A DNA stretch of 57,072 nt from Lachnospiraceae bacterium KH1T2 (lineage in GTDB: Bacteria > Bacillota > Clostridia > Lachnospirales > Lachnospiraceae), in assembly GCA_900114405.1 (NCBI GenBank), contig FOSY01000001.1:489523-546594 (forward strand). The letters are read 5' to 3'. Shown one piece after another: positions 1 through 10,482 of the stretch. The notes beneath the pieces were generated by a model, which was not told where the DNA came from, searched no databases, and was given only the letters and a program-made list of their open reading frames with translations. How positions within the stretch are numbered: position 1 is the stretch's first letter; each line of letters starts with the position of its first letter. The position numbers were made by a program, and so were the translations under genes.

Positions 1-3
1 TAA

Positions 4-87
4 TGCGGAAGATGGGACTTGAACCCACACAACGTTGCCGTCACAAGATCCTTAGTCTTGCTCGTCTGCCAATTCCGACACTTCCGC
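4..87 (-). tRNA. tRNA-Leu (anticodon AAG)
   Basis: Read on the minus strand, the 84 bases fold as a class II tRNA. The seven-base acceptor stem pairs GCGGAAG with CTTCCGC and the discriminator is A. The anticodon stem is CAAGA/TCTTG around loop CTAAGGA, giving anticodon AAG (Leu, CUU). The variable arm is long, as in tRNA-Leu, and the T loop is TTCAAGT. No CCA is encoded. The A at position 34 is unusual for a bacterial tRNA-Leu. Confidence 0.93.
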
Positions 88-146
88 ATACAACTTTATG
101 TTGTTACCGCATCTCTTTGAGCTGTGCTCTCCGTGACACGAATGTT

Positions 147-175
147 ATAATACCACTACGTATCCTCCATGTCAA
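147..175 (-). promoter_or_regulatory. Sigma-A promoter of tRNA-Leu
   Basis: The minus strand carries TTGACA, a 17-base spacer and TATTAT, ending about 60 bases before the mature tRNA 5' end. The near-consensus boxes and exact spacing make this a likely strong promoter for the tRNA gene. Confidence 0.8.
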
Positions 176-202
176 CAACTTTTTTATATTTTTTTAATTT
201 TC

Positions 203-238
203 AAAAAAATGTCAGCCGCACTCAAATGCAGCTGACAT
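203..238 (-). terminator. Terminator after the chemoreceptor gene
   Basis: The minus-strand RNA forms a stem from ATGTCAGC(T/C)GC arms with a six-base loop and one mismatch, followed directly by a run of seven T. It lies just past the stop codon of the chemoreceptor gene. Confidence 0.8.
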
Positions 239-242
239 ATCT

Positions 243-1217
243 TTATAGATTATTCTTTTCAATCTGGTTAATGAGCGGATCAGTCTGTTCAAGAATATTC
301 TCCATATTCTCAAATATGAATCCTTTTCTTGTAATATTAAGTCCCATGTCATTTATAGCCGCATCAACCTTATCAAAGTACTCTTCAGAAGTCCTTACGC
401 TCTCAGTTATCGCATCAACATTACCGGCACATTCATCAAATACAGTAACCATCTTTTTATTACCATCTTCGATCTCACCGGCAACAACCTTAATGTTGTC
501 GACAACTTCCTCTGTTTCGTTGACGTGCTTCACGGATTCCTGCATTGCCTGCCTCGTCTCATCAATAGACGACATAAGCTTGCTGTTATTAGCATTCAAT
601 ACACCCATGCTGTCACCGATAGAGCTTACAAGCTCTTTGATATCTGATGAAAGCTTATTAACCTGATCTGCAACTACTGCAAAGCCTCTTCCGCTTTCAC
701 CGGCTCTTGCCGCTTCGATAGACGCATTAAGCGCCAGCAGATTCGTCTGATTTGCTATGCCGTTTATTTGATTGACCTTTTCCTGAATCTCATCGAAACT
801 ATTCTGAAATTCAGTAAATACGGACTGTACTGCAGCAATAGTGTTTTCAACAGAATCAGAGCTGTCTCTGACTCTTCCCATATTAGTATGAGTTTCATCA
901 GCTGTACTTATCATTTTCTCTATGATCTGATCAAACGAAGCCGTAATCTCTCTAACCTTAGAAAACTGCTCCTTAAAATTATCAACTGATGTAGTTATCG
1001 CCTGCTCTTTTTCAATCACCGCATCAAATGAATCTCTGATAGCCAACAATTCATATGAAGTTGAAAGCTCTTCTTCCTGCAGTTCTTGTTTCTGCTCTGC
1101 TATAAACCTTCCAAAAGCTCTCACCGAATCAAGATCTGTTTTTAATCCGTGCCCGGTCTTTTCCTGACTATTTAAATTCTTAACAGGTTCTTCTGCCGCT
1201 TTCTTAAATCCAAACAT
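243..1217 (-). CDS. Soluble methyl-accepting chemotaxis protein
   Basis: A 324-residue chemoreceptor without signal peptide or membrane helix, so it should act in the cytoplasm. Residues from about 60 to the end form a long coiled coil. The signalling hairpin tip, which docks CheA/CheW, is unmistakable around residues 149-193 ([19 protein letters not shown] followed by [16 protein letters not shown]). The first 60 residues match no sensor domain I recognise. It lies 12 bases downstream of a FIST-domain gene on the same strand, so the FIST protein may supply the missing sensing function. A terminator follows the stop. Typical MCPs exceed 500 residues; this is a short soluble form. Function is confident, ligand unknown. 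Confidence 0.9.
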   Translation of the reverse strand: MFGFKKAAEEPVKNLNSQEKTGHGLKTDLDSVRAFGRFIAEQKQELQEEELSTSYELLAIRDSFDAVIEKEQAITTSVDNFKEQFSKVREITASFDQIIEKMISTADETHTNMGRVRDSSDSVENTIAAVQSVFTEFQNSFDEIQEKVNQINGIANQTNLLALNASIEAARAGESGRGFAVVADQVNKLSSDIKELVSSIGDSMGVLNANNSKLMSSIDETRQAMQESVKHVNETEEVVDNIKVVAGEIEDGNKKMVTVFDECAGNVDAITESVRTSEEYFDKVDAAINDMGLNITRKGFIFENMENILEQTDPLINQIEKNNL

Positions 1218-1229
1218 CTGACACCCTCC

Positions 1230-2324
1230 TTACTCAAATACAGCAAGAACCATAGTTTGATTAACATGCTGGTTATTAAACTGCTCTCCTCCACCAATAT
1301 TTCCAATATGTGTACCAAGCGTTGACATATTTTTCAAGAAGGTATCCATATAATTTTCTTTATTAAAAAGCACATATCTGTAGATACAATTACATGAGAT
1401 AATAAGGTTTGCAGTCGGAAAATCGCTAGAAATCGCATTTCTGGTCGTTTTGTTTATCTCATCATAATCAAAAAGATCCAGAATATAAATTGTATCATTT
1501 TCATTTATTCTCTTATAATTCAGAAGCGATCCGCCAGGCTTAAGTGTATGCATTGAGGAAATAAAAATATTATCCTCTACAGCTCTTCCTAATGGATTCT
1601 TCAATACATTGTCTACGATCTTATCTTTAGGAATACCCAATTCCTGAGAATAAACTTCCGCTGCCGGTTTATGATCGAGCTCTATAAGCTCCTTATCTTT
1701 AAGGTTTACCTTTGTTGCAATATGCGGTTTTGCATTTTTGCTTCTTCCATAGATGTTTTCTCTGTAAACCCTTGCTTTGCCTTTAAGATTCTTAACAAGA
1801 ATATATACACATGAATTCTCATAAACTTCACCATTCAGTGTAACCTGCCCAGGAGATCCCGCCGGATAGCCGAATACTGTACCCCCTATAAGAGAGATAC
1901 CTGTTCTCTCAAGTGCTACACTCATTGTAGATATGAGCTTCTCTTCATCATTTGTGCAATACTCTATGCAAACTGTATCATCGCGCCCAGCCGAAATATC
2001 CTTAACACTCTTCTGAAGCACAGAAATATCATAAATCGGGCAAGTAGAAAGATTCCCTATAATCCCTGCTTCAACCTTACAATCAGATTCAAATGCAGTA
2101 ACGATAAGGATCGAGTCAGAAATCTGAGTGTTCACATATGAAATACCGCTTGTACCAATCACCTGTGCATTCGGATATTTATCATGGATTAATCTTGATG
2201 CTTCCGGAAGTGAAGCATAGTCCGACATGATCAAAATTCCAGCCGGGTCTTTAATTCCAGAAGTAGCTTCAGAAACAGCACTCTGTACATTTCTATTAAA
2301 ACTTGAACCAACTACGCTCTGCAT
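1230..2324 (-). CDS. FIST-domain sensory protein
   Basis: A 364-residue cytosolic protein matching the FIST N plus FIST C arrangement (F-box and intracellular signal transduction), a family thought to bind small ligands such as amino acids. Visible family features are the N-terminal alternating alpha/beta region with an IGTSG turn and the central LIGGTVFGYPAGSPG segment. I chose the second ATG because AGGAGG lies eight bases before it; the first ATG (2330) is only two bases after that site. The gene has its own promoter and is followed 12 bases later by a soluble chemoreceptor, so the two probably form one sensor-receptor unit. Ligand not predictable. Confidence 0.8.
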   Translation of the reverse strand: MQSVVGSSFNRNVQSAVSEATSGIKDPAGILIMSDYASLPEASRLIHDKYPNAQVIGTSGISYVNTQISDSILIVTAFESDCKVEAGIIGNLSTCPIYDISVLQKSVKDISAGRDDTVCIEYCTNDEEKLISTMSVALERTGISLIGGTVFGYPAGSPGQVTLNGEVYENSCVYILVKNLKGKARVYRENIYGRSKNAKPHIATKVNLKDKELIELDHKPAAEVYSQELGIPKDKIVDNVLKNPLGRAVEDNIFISSMHTLKPGGSLLNYKRINENDTIYILDLFDYDEINKTTRNAISSDFPTANLIISCNCIYRYVLFNKENYMDTFLKNMSTLGTHIGNIGGGEQFNNQHVNQTMVLAVFE

Positions 2325-2392
2325 TACCATGACCTCCTCATAAGTTTATGCTTCCCAAAAAAAGCGCATACTATTCATACTTTATTAATATC

Positions 2393-2421
2393 ATTCTAAC
2401 ACACGCATATCTTATTTTAAA
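2393..2421 (-). promoter_or_regulatory. Promoter of the FIST-chemoreceptor pair
   Basis: The minus strand shows TTTAAA, a 17-base spacer and TAGAAT about 70 bases upstream of the FIST start. The -35 box is weak, so strength or sigma factor could differ from this reading. Confidence 0.5.
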
Positions 2422-2490
2422 TTAGTTACTTGTGCTAAACATCAAACAATCAGCGTTTTTGCCCAATTTCTTGAATATTTTTTCACACAA

Positions 2491-2526
2491 AAATACTGCC
2501 GTGAGTATAAACCCACAGCAGTATTT
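2491..2526 (-). terminator. Terminator of the opp operon
   Basis: Arms AAATACTGC and GCAGTATTT, extended inward by GTG/CAC with a mismatch, close a loop just after oppA. The minus-strand RNA ends in a T run, as expected for intrinsic termination of oppBCDFA. Confidence 0.85.
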
Positions 2527-2539
2527 TAATTAAAAATCA

Positions 2540-4261
2540 TCAAACAGCCTTTTCAGCATACATAAAGTACTTCATACCAAATACATTGCAATATACGCCT
2601 GATACGTTTGTCTTAAGAAGATAGAAATCATTATAGTAGTAAAGCGGAATGATCGCACCTGTTTCCATGATCATATCCTCAGCCTTATGCATCATTGCAA
2701 GACGCTTATCTGAATCTGCTTCTGACTTGATCTGCTTAAGAAGGTCAATGTACTCATCCCACTTTGGTGCAGATTCTGTCGGATTAAGACCAAGCTGCAT
2801 ATCATCGTTACCAGAATCATCGCCGTTAGGAGCGCAGATCTCAAGCATGTTTACAGGATCATCATAGTCTGCAAGCCAGCCTTCACGAGCAATATCAAAG
2901 TTACCATTTTTACGGTCATTAAGGAATGTCTGCCAATCCTCCTGCTGGATATCCATTGAAATACCAATCTGTGCTACATCCTGCTGAATCTGCTGGGCAA
3001 TAGCGATATTTCCTGTACCATCATTTGTAAGATAGTTAAGTGTAAGCGGTGTAGATGCAGAAAGCATGTTGTTGTCATCAAACTCATAGCCTGCTTCCTT
3101 AAGAAGCTCTACTGCCTTTTCAATGTTTACTTCGATAGGATAGTATCCTACTGATGCCTCATCAGGATATGTGTAAGAGTCAGTATTTTCCTTAAACATA
3201 CCGCCTTCACCATCACTCATACTGTTAGGGATGAATGTATTTGCAGGGATCTGTCCTGTCTGACCAATGTTATCTACAATGATCTGGCGATCAATAAGGT
3301 ATGTGATAGCCTTACGCATTGCATTTGCCTGCTCTGGTGTCTTTCCATCAAAAAGTGAGCTGTTTACATTGAAGCCTACATAATATGTTCCAATTGTATC
3401 TGCAACATAGAAATCATCTTTGCCTTTAAGATTTGCAAGCTCATCATTAGGCGCACTGTCAATAAGGTCAAGGTTATTAGCATTATAAGCACTGAACATT
3501 GCTGTATCATCAGAAGAAAGCATGTAATCAATCTCTTCAAGCTTTACCTTATCAGCATCATAGTAATATGGATTCTTTACATATACCATTGACTCGTTGT
3601 GCTTCCACTCTTTAAGTGTGAAAGGTCCATTAGTAACAAAGCCTGCTTCTGAAGCCCATGAACCAGGGTTAGTCTCATGATCTGCAGGTGCTTCTACAGC
3701 CTCTTTCTTAACCGGCATAAATGTAGGGAATGCAAGAAGGCTTTCAAAGTAAGCACATGGTGAAGCAAGTACAGCAGTAAGAGTCTTACCATCATCGCTT
3801 GCTGTTACCTGAATATTTCCATCAGCATCCTTTGCAAAGATGTCAAAGAGATATCCATAGTCTGATGTTGTAGCAGGATCAGCAGCTCTCTTCCAAGAGT
3901 ATTCAAAATCCTTTGCAGTAAGGTCAGAACCATCGCTCCACTTAAGACCATCCTTCATTGTGAATGTGTAAGTAAGCTTATCATCACTTACCTGAGTATC
4001 AGTAACAAGTGCAGGAGCTAAATTTCCATCTTTATCATATGTATAAAGACCAACAAATGAGTTTACAGCAAGTGAAGCTCCATCAACAGTACTGTTAAGA
4101 GCCGGATCAAGATGATCAGGTTCGCTGGCAAGACAAACTCTGAGCACCTTTGAAATATCAGATGTTGCACTGGCAACACCACTTGCCTTAGAGCCGCCGC
4201 AGCCTGTCAATACACTGGCAGTCATTGCACCTATAAGAAGTGCTACAATTAACTTCTTCAT
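2540..4261 (-). CDS. oppA: Oligopeptide-binding lipoprotein OppA
   Basis: A 573-residue extracytoplasmic solute-binding protein of family 5 (SBP_bac_5), the receptor of the peptide ABC importer. A lipoprotein signal is clear: basic KK, a hydrophobic stretch and lipobox LTGC with the lipidated cysteine at residue 21. The mature part has family hallmarks such as LKWSDGSDLTAKDFEYSW near residue 110 and a C-terminal region with repeated aspartates and tyrosines. AAAGGAGG precedes the ATG. It is last in an operon with two permeases and two ATPases, and a terminator follows. Placement after oppF rather than first gives the order oppBCDFA. Exact substrate range (oligopeptide or dipeptide) is inferred from family only. 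Confidence 0.93.
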   Translation of the reverse strand: MKKLIVALLIGAMTASVLTGCGGSKASGVASATSDISKVLRVCLASEPDHLDPALNSTVDGASLAVNSFVGLYTYDKDGNLAPALVTDTQVSDDKLTYTFTMKDGLKWSDGSDLTAKDFEYSWKRAADPATTSDYGYLFDIFAKDADGNIQVTASDDGKTLTAVLASPCAYFESLLAFPTFMPVKKEAVEAPADHETNPGSWASEAGFVTNGPFTLKEWKHNESMVYVKNPYYYDADKVKLEEIDYMLSSDDTAMFSAYNANNLDLIDSAPNDELANLKGKDDFYVADTIGTYYVGFNVNSSLFDGKTPEQANAMRKAITYLIDRQIIVDNIGQTGQIPANTFIPNSMSDGEGGMFKENTDSYTYPDEASVGYYPIEVNIEKAVELLKEAGYEFDDNNMLSASTPLTLNYLTNDGTGNIAIAQQIQQDVAQIGISMDIQQEDWQTFLNDRKNGNFDIAREGWLADYDDPVNMLEICAPNGDDSGNDDMQLGLNPTESAPKWDEYIDLLKQIKSEADSDKRLAMMHKAEDMIMETGAIIPLYYYNDFYLLKTNVSGVYCNVFGMKYFMYAEKAV

Positions 4262-4339
4262 ATAAATCTCCTCCTTTGAATCTGCATATATTATGCTTTT
4301 TCAACCTCTCTATATCTTTCCGCTCATGCGGTCAAGATC

Positions 4340-5308
4340 TTATTTGTTCCAACATGCAACCATGTGACCGTTTCCGCGATCTGTAAGTGTAGGGCACTCT
4401 GCCGCACATTTCTCTGTTGCATACTTACATCTTGTTCTGAATGGACATCCTGAAGGCATATTAAGCGGGCTTGGTACATCACCCTCAAGAATGATTCTCT
4501 TTGACTCTCGTGCCTTATTCGGATCAGGAATAGGTACAGCAGAGAGCAATGACAATGTGTATGGATGAATAGGTGAATCATTTAATTCATCTGCATCTGC
4601 GATCTCGACAATCTTTCCAAGATACATTACTGCGATCCTGTCTGAGATATGATGAACAATAAGCAGATCATGCGCAATGAAAAGGTACGCAACTCCAAGC
4701 TTTGCCTGAAGATCTTCAAACATATTGATAACCTGAGCCTGAATCGAAACGTCAAGCGCAGATACGGGCTCATCACAAACGATAAACTTTGGATTTACCG
4801 CAAGTGCTCTCGCAATACCGATTCTCTGTCTCTGACCTCCTGAGAACTCATGCGCATAACGTGTCGCATGCTCAGCATTAAGTCCAACAAGCTGCATAAT
4901 ATCAAGGATCTTATCTCTGCGCTCTTTCTTATTCGCATAAAGGTGATGGACATCGAGAGGTTCTCCAATGATATCTTCGACAGTCATACGTGGGTCAAGT
5001 GATGAATATGGATCCTGAAATACCATCTGCATCTCTTTTCTGAGTGCCGTGATATTTTTGTCCGTTACAAGCTCTCCATTGAATCTGACCTCACCTGAAG
5101 TTGGCTGATAAAGTCTCAGGAGTGTTCTTCCGACTGTTGTTTTACCACATCCTGACTCACCTACAAGTCCAAGTGTCTCGCCAGGCTTTATATTAAAGCT
5201 TACGCCGTCTACTGCCTTCAGATATGTGCTTCCAAAGAAGCCCTGCTGAACCTTAAAATGCTGTTTAAGGTCTTTTACTTCTACCAAGTACTTATTTTCT
5301 TCACTCAT
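4340..5308 (-). CDS. oppF: Oligopeptide ABC transporter ATPase OppF
   Basis: A 322-residue ATPase subunit that powers peptide import from the inner membrane face. Walker A (GESGCGKTT) is at residues 50-58, the Q-loop in [12 protein letters not shown] near 96-107, signature FSGGQ at 155-159 and Walker B FIVCDEP near 175-181. The C-terminus has the oligopeptide-transporter extension with a cysteine cluster ([14 protein letters not shown]), a known trait of OppD/OppF ATPases. Its start overlaps the end of oppD by four bases, so the two are translationally coupled. Assignment as OppF rather than OppD rests on order and on the shorter N-terminus. Confidence 0.93.
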   Translation of the reverse strand: MSEENKYLVEVKDLKQHFKVQQGFFGSTYLKAVDGVSFNIKPGETLGLVGESGCGKTTVGRTLLRLYQPTSGEVRFNGELVTDKNITALRKEMQMVFQDPYSSLDPRMTVEDIIGEPLDVHHLYANKKERRDKILDIMQLVGLNAEHATRYAHEFSGGQRQRIGIARALAVNPKFIVCDEPVSALDVSIQAQVINMFEDLQAKLGVAYLFIAHDLLIVHHISDRIAVMYLGKIVEIADADELNDSPIHPYTLSLLSAVPIPDPNKARESKRIILEGDVPSPLNMPSGCPFRTRCKYATEKCAAECPTLTDRGNGHMVACWNK

Positions 5309-6354
5309 TCCGCTTTAAGACTCCCTTCCTCTTCGAGCTGGCGCTTTACATTCATCCAGCATGATGCATAATGTCCATCAGGCATTTCCATTTCCGGAGG
5401 AATTTCCTCAAGACAGATCTTGAGCGCATTTTCGCATCTCGCACAAAATGCACAACCTTTTGGCATATTTAACAGGTTTATAGGATTTCCGGCAATAGGA
5501 ACGAGTCTTTCATTCATATTGTCTACATTCGGGATAGATCTCAAAAGTCCCTTGGTATACTCATGGCATGGTCTGTAGAAAATATCATCTGCAGTTCCGC
5601 GTTCGCAAACTCTTCCGCCGTACATTACTATGATTTCATCACACATAGAAGCAATGACACCAAGGTCATGTGTTACAAGAATGATAGCCATTCCGAGCTT
5701 ATGCTGAAGCTCCTGCATCAGCTCAAGGATCTGTGCCTGAATAGTAACGTCAAGTGCTGTTGTCGGCTCATCTGCGATAAGTACGTCCGGCTCTGTAGCA
5801 AGAGCCATCGCTATCATTACACGCTGTCTCATACCACCTGAAAGCTCGTAAGGATACTGCTTGATTCTCTTTGTCGGCTCATTTACACCAACAAGCTCAA
5901 GAAGCTCTATAGAGCGCTCTGTTGCCTCTTTTTTAGTTTTATTTGTATGAAGAAGTATAGCCTCGTTTAACTGATATCCGATAGTAAATACCGGATTAAG
6001 GCTTGTCATAGGGTCCTGGAAGATGATACTGCACTTTTTACCGCGGAACTCTTCCATCTGCTTTTTATTATATTTAAGGATATTTTCACCTTTATAAAGG
6101 ATCTCTCCTTCAACAACACGTCCTGTATCTGCAAGTATCTGCATGATAGAATATGCTGTAACACTCTTGCCGGAACCCGACTCGCCTACTACTCCGAGTA
6201 TCTTTCCTCTTGTAAGGTTAAATGACACACCATTTACCGCTTTAACCTCACCTTTATCTGTAAAGAACGATGTATGGAGATTCTTCACCTGAAGAACTGC
6301 CTGTTCATCATTTTCCCTAACTTTCTTTTTTACATCCATATTTGCAATATCCAT
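5305..6354 (-). CDS. oppD: Oligopeptide ABC transporter ATPase OppD
   Basis: A 349-residue ATPase that pairs with OppF. Walker A GESGSGKS is at residues 57-64, signature LSGGMRQR near residue 185 and Walker [13 protein letters not shown] follows. The C-terminal oligopeptide-transporter region holds a cysteine cluster (CAFCARC). The N-terminus carries about 20 extra charged residues before the ATPase fold, so a later start is possible, but the ATG has AAAGGAAA just upstream. It follows oppC by 47 bases and overlaps oppF by four. Confidence 0.93.
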   Translation of the reverse strand: MDIANMDVKKKVRENDEQAVLQVKNLHTSFFTDKGEVKAVNGVSFNLTRGKILGVVGESGSGKSVTAYSIMQILADTGRVVEGEILYKGENILKYNKKQMEEFRGKKCSIIFQDPMTSLNPVFTIGYQLNEAILLHTNKTKKEATERSIELLELVGVNEPTKRIKQYPYELSGGMRQRVMIAMALATEPDVLIADEPTTALDVTIQAQILELMQELQHKLGMAIILVTHDLGVIASMCDEIIVMYGGRVCERGTADDIFYRPCHEYTKGLLRSIPNVDNMNERLVPIAGNPINLLNMPKGCAFCARCENALKICLEEIPPEMEMPDGHYASCWMNVKRQLEEEGSLKAE

Positions 6355-6401
6355 TAGATTTCCTTTCAGAACTCTTTTCTGTTCTCAATACATACTCTGT
6401 C

Positions 6402-7460
6402 TTACTTGCGAAGTTTAGGATCAAATGCATCTCTAAGTCCGTCACCGAGAAGGTTAAACGCCAATACTATAAGGCAGATCATCACAGCCGGGAATACAAG
6501 TTTAAGAGCATTTGATGCCATTGCCTGTCTTGCAGAATTCGCAAGGCTTCCTAACGATGGCATTGGAAGCGCAACTCCAAGTCCAAGGAATGAAAGATAA
6601 CTTTCAGTAAATATAGCTGAAGGAATCTGAAGTGCTGTAGCAATGATTATCACGCTTATACAGTTAGGAAGAATATGCTTTCTGATAATATGTCCCGGTT
6701 TAGCACCTATTGACTTTGCTGCAAGTACATATTCATTTTCCTTGATTGAAAGGATTTCAGCTCTTACAAGTCGTGCCATTCCAACCCAATAAAGAAGTCC
6801 AAATACAAGGAAGAGTGAAACCATGTTAGAGCCAAGGTTTCCAATCACTGGAAGTCCATTTAAATTAAGTGTTTCTCTAAATACAACTGAGAGCAAAATT
6901 ATAACGAGCAAATCCGGAAGTGAATAAATGATATCCACTATTCTCATCATGACCAAATCGATCTTTCCTCCGGCATATCCTGAAATAGCTCCATAAAGTA
7001 CACCGATGCAAAGAACAACTATACTTGCAAAAAGTCCAACAAACAGTGAAACTCTTGTACCGTAAATAACTCTGATGAAATAATCACGGCAGAGCTCGTC
7101 TGTTCCCATGATATGAGGAAATACTTTTCCACCCTGAGCGATATACTGCTGCTCCATCGCAGAAAATTCAAAAGGTCCAAGATTCTTAGCAGATGCATCT
7201 CTCACGCCGTTGATTGAAATGATCTCCTCGTACGAATATGGCACAAACGCAGGTACTACAGTTATCAACAGGAGAACCAGCACAAGGACTATGATACTTC
7301 CTACTGCAAGAGGATTCTTCATAAGCTTTTTCATACCATCCTTAAAGAATGTAGTAGACTCACTCATGACGTCTGCCTGACGTTTTTCCTCATCTGTCGC
7401 TTTTTCAAACTTTTTAAGGTCGATCTGAGAGCTTAATATATTTTTCTTCGGCATTTCCAT
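6402..7460 (-). CDS. oppC: Oligopeptide ABC transporter permease OppC
   Basis: A 352-residue inner-membrane permease. An N-terminal cytoplasmic stretch of about 50 residues precedes the first helix (AVGSIIVLVLVLLLITVVP), followed by a periplasmic segment and five further helices. The cytoplasmic coupling loop for the ATPase is visible as EYVLAAKSIGAKPGHIIRKH, the binding-protein-dependent transport EAA motif. It lies 14 bases after oppB. Length is typical for OppC in Firmicutes. Confidence 0.93.
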   Translation of the reverse strand: MEMPKKNILSSQIDLKKFEKATDEEKRQADVMSESTTFFKDGMKKLMKNPLAVGSIIVLVLVLLLITVVPAFVPYSYEEIISINGVRDASAKNLGPFEFSAMEQQYIAQGGKVFPHIMGTDELCRDYFIRVIYGTRVSLFVGLFASIVVLCIGVLYGAISGYAGGKIDLVMMRIVDIIYSLPDLLVIILLSVVFRETLNLNGLPVIGNLGSNMVSLFLVFGLLYWVGMARLVRAEILSIKENEYVLAAKSIGAKPGHIIRKHILPNCISVIIIATALQIPSAIFTESYLSFLGLGVALPMPSLGSLANSARQAMASNALKLVFPAVMICLIVLAFNLLGDGLRDAFDPKLRK

Positions 7461-7474
7461 TTCTGATTTCTCCT

Positions 7475-8386
7475 TTATTCAAACTTAATTCTCGGATCTA
7501 CCAGCTTGTAGACCAAATCAGAGAGAAGATTAACTACAACCATCAATACTGCAAGGAAAATTGTTGTTCCCATGATCATTGGATAATCACGATTAGTGAT
7601 AGAATCAACAAACTTCGAACCAAGACCTCCGATTGTGAAGATAGTTTCTACAACAAGACTTCCTGTAAGGATTGCTGCTGTCATTGGTCCAACGTAAGTA
7701 ATTACCGGTATAAGAGCATTTCTAAGTGCATGCTTGAAGATCACGCTTATGATTGGAACACCCTTTGCCTTTGCTGTTCTCACATAATCCTGTCCAAGAA
7801 CATCCAACATACTTGTCTTTGTAAGACGTGTGATATATGCCATCGGATAAAGCGAAAGTGAAATAACCGGAAGGATATAGTTCGGATTGTATGAGCTCCA
7901 AACAGGAATCAGCTTTAACTTTATGCAGAACACCAGCAAAAGCAGTGACGCAAGTACAAAGCTTGGTACAGCTGTAGCCAACGTTGCCATGAATACGATA
8001 AGTCTGTCCGCGAATTTATTTCTGAACAAAGCAGCTATACTACCAAAAATAATTCCGCATATCAGCGCCAATACCATCGCTATCAATCCAAGGTGTGCCG
8101 AAACTGCAAATGCTTCCGAAATCGTAGTTGCGATATCACGACCTGTTTTAAGTGATACACCGAAATCGCCATGAGAAAGGTTACCCATGTAGATCAAAAA
8201 CTGCTTCCAAACAGGCTGATCAAGATGAAATCTCGATTCAAGAACAGCTTTTACAGCTGCTGACTGAGCCTTTTCCGAATTAAACGGGCCACCAGGAATT
8301 GCATTCATGGCAAAAAACGTGATAGCACAGATAATCAGGATTGAGACGATTGCAAGAACGATTCTTTTAATTACATACTTCGCCAT
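7475..8386 (-). CDS. oppB: Oligopeptide ABC transporter permease OppB
   Basis: A 303-residue inner-membrane permease, first gene of the peptide importer. It has an N-terminal helix (VLAIVSILIICAITFFAM), then FNSEKAQSA and a periplasmic loop typical of OppB, and four to five more helices. The EAA coupling loop reads DYVRTAKAKGVPIISVIFKH. The ATG follows AGGAGG at about eight bases. Transcription probably starts about 270 bases upstream, leaving a long leader (see the separate entry). Confidence 0.93.
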   Translation of the reverse strand: MAKYVIKRIVLAIVSILIICAITFFAMNAIPGGPFNSEKAQSAAVKAVLESRFHLDQPVWKQFLIYMGNLSHGDFGVSLKTGRDIATTISEAFAVSAHLGLIAMVLALICGIIFGSIAALFRNKFADRLIVFMATLATAVPSFVLASLLLLVFCIKLKLIPVWSSYNPNYILPVISLSLYPMAYITRLTKTSMLDVLGQDYVRTAKAKGVPIISVIFKHALRNALIPVITYVGPMTAAILTGSLVVETIFTIGGLGSKFVDSITNRDYPMIMGTTIFLAVLMVVVNLLSDLVYKLVDPRIKFE

Positions 8387-8662
8387 ACTAATAGTTTCCT
8401 CCTATTCGCTTAACGCGTTATAACTTTAGCGCACTAAATTCAGAAGGTAAAAAAAATACCTCTGACCTGCTGCATTGTCACATTCTAAAGCAGTACCCGC
8501 TCTTATCTCGAAGCCTTCAATATGAGGTACATTCGAGTCGCGCCATAAGCTTAATCATGAATGTGTCAAAACACTCGTACTTTTTTAATATTTATAACTA
8601 AATTATTCATTTTGAATACCTGTATACGATTATACATGTACATCAACTACGAACAATTGTCT
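8387..8662 (-). other. Long 5' leader of the opp operon
   Basis: About 270 bases separate the predicted transcription start from oppB. The RNA has several possible hairpins: GTACC near 8532 with GGTAC near 8498, a CTGC/GCAG stem, and AGGTA/TACCT arms around eight T at 8445-8462. A second promoter-like -10 (TATAAT, 8629-8634) lies within it. I see no T-box GGTACCGCG element and no riboswitch I can name. The leader could hold an attenuator or small-RNA target; this is inference. Confidence 0.35.
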
Positions 8663-8691
8663 ATTGTACACGCACTTTTTTTCAATGTCAA
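8663..8691 (-). promoter_or_regulatory. Promoter of the opp operon
   Basis: The minus strand carries consensus TTGACA, a 17-base spacer and TACAAT. It lies about 280 bases upstream of oppB in an otherwise gene-free AT-rich stretch and points at the operon. Confidence 0.75.
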
Positions 8692-8856
8692 TACACAAAA
8701 ATTACATGATATTTTCATTTTGTATCAGTACACGTGCATTTTATTTTCATGTTTTCCTTATATTTTAAGCCTTTTAAGGCTTGGTTTTTACCAAAAAGCT
8801 GCACAAACGCCTCAAAAAAAATTGTTGTTTTTAAATTAATTCCCGCTTATTTTTTA

Positions 8857-8896
8857 AAAAATTAAAAAGGCATGCCCAAAAAGGCACGCCTTTCAA
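8857..8896 (-). terminator. Terminator of gdhA
   Basis: Arms AAAGGCGTGCC and GGCATGCCTTT around a short T-rich loop, followed on the minus strand by TTTAATTTTTT. It lies about 50 bases past the gdhA stop. Confidence 0.85.
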
Positions 8897-8948
8897 AATG
8901 TTTTTTATGCACTCTATATTGATTAATTATGCAAAAGTTCTATTTGGA

Positions 8949-10298
<1,350 letters not shown>

Positions 10299-10352
10299 TT
10301 ATTCACTTCCCAGGTCGTATTCACTGGCTTTTTCTTTTAGTTCACGTTTAAG

Positions 10353-10381
10353 ATAATATACTATATCGTTTTAAAAATCAA
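10353..10381 (-). promoter_or_regulatory. Promoter of gdhA
   Basis: TTGATT, 17 bases, TATTAT on the minus strand, about 70 bases upstream of the gdhA start. Confidence 0.65.
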
Positions 10382-10450
10382 TACATTAACGTATTAAATT
10401 CCTAACGTGTCAAACAATTGTATTAATATTTATGCAGCATCAAACATTCT

Positions 10451-10480
10451 AAAAAAAGACGCAGCAACAGCTGCGTCTTT
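10451..10480 (-). terminator. Terminator of the SH3 protein gene
   Basis: Perfect arms AAAGACGCAG and CTGCGTCTTT flank a ten-base centre; the minus-strand RNA continues into a seven-T run. It sits three bases past the stop codon. Confidence 0.9.
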
Positions 10481-10482
10481 AC

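Noticed and set aside
169..666. Plus-strand frame of 165 codons opposite the chemoreceptor
   Set aside because: Antisense shadow; the minus-strand protein is a clear MCP.
8387..8662. T-box or amino-acid riboswitch in the opp leader
   Set aside because: I looked for the GGTACCGCG-type antiterminator box and a specifier loop and found neither.
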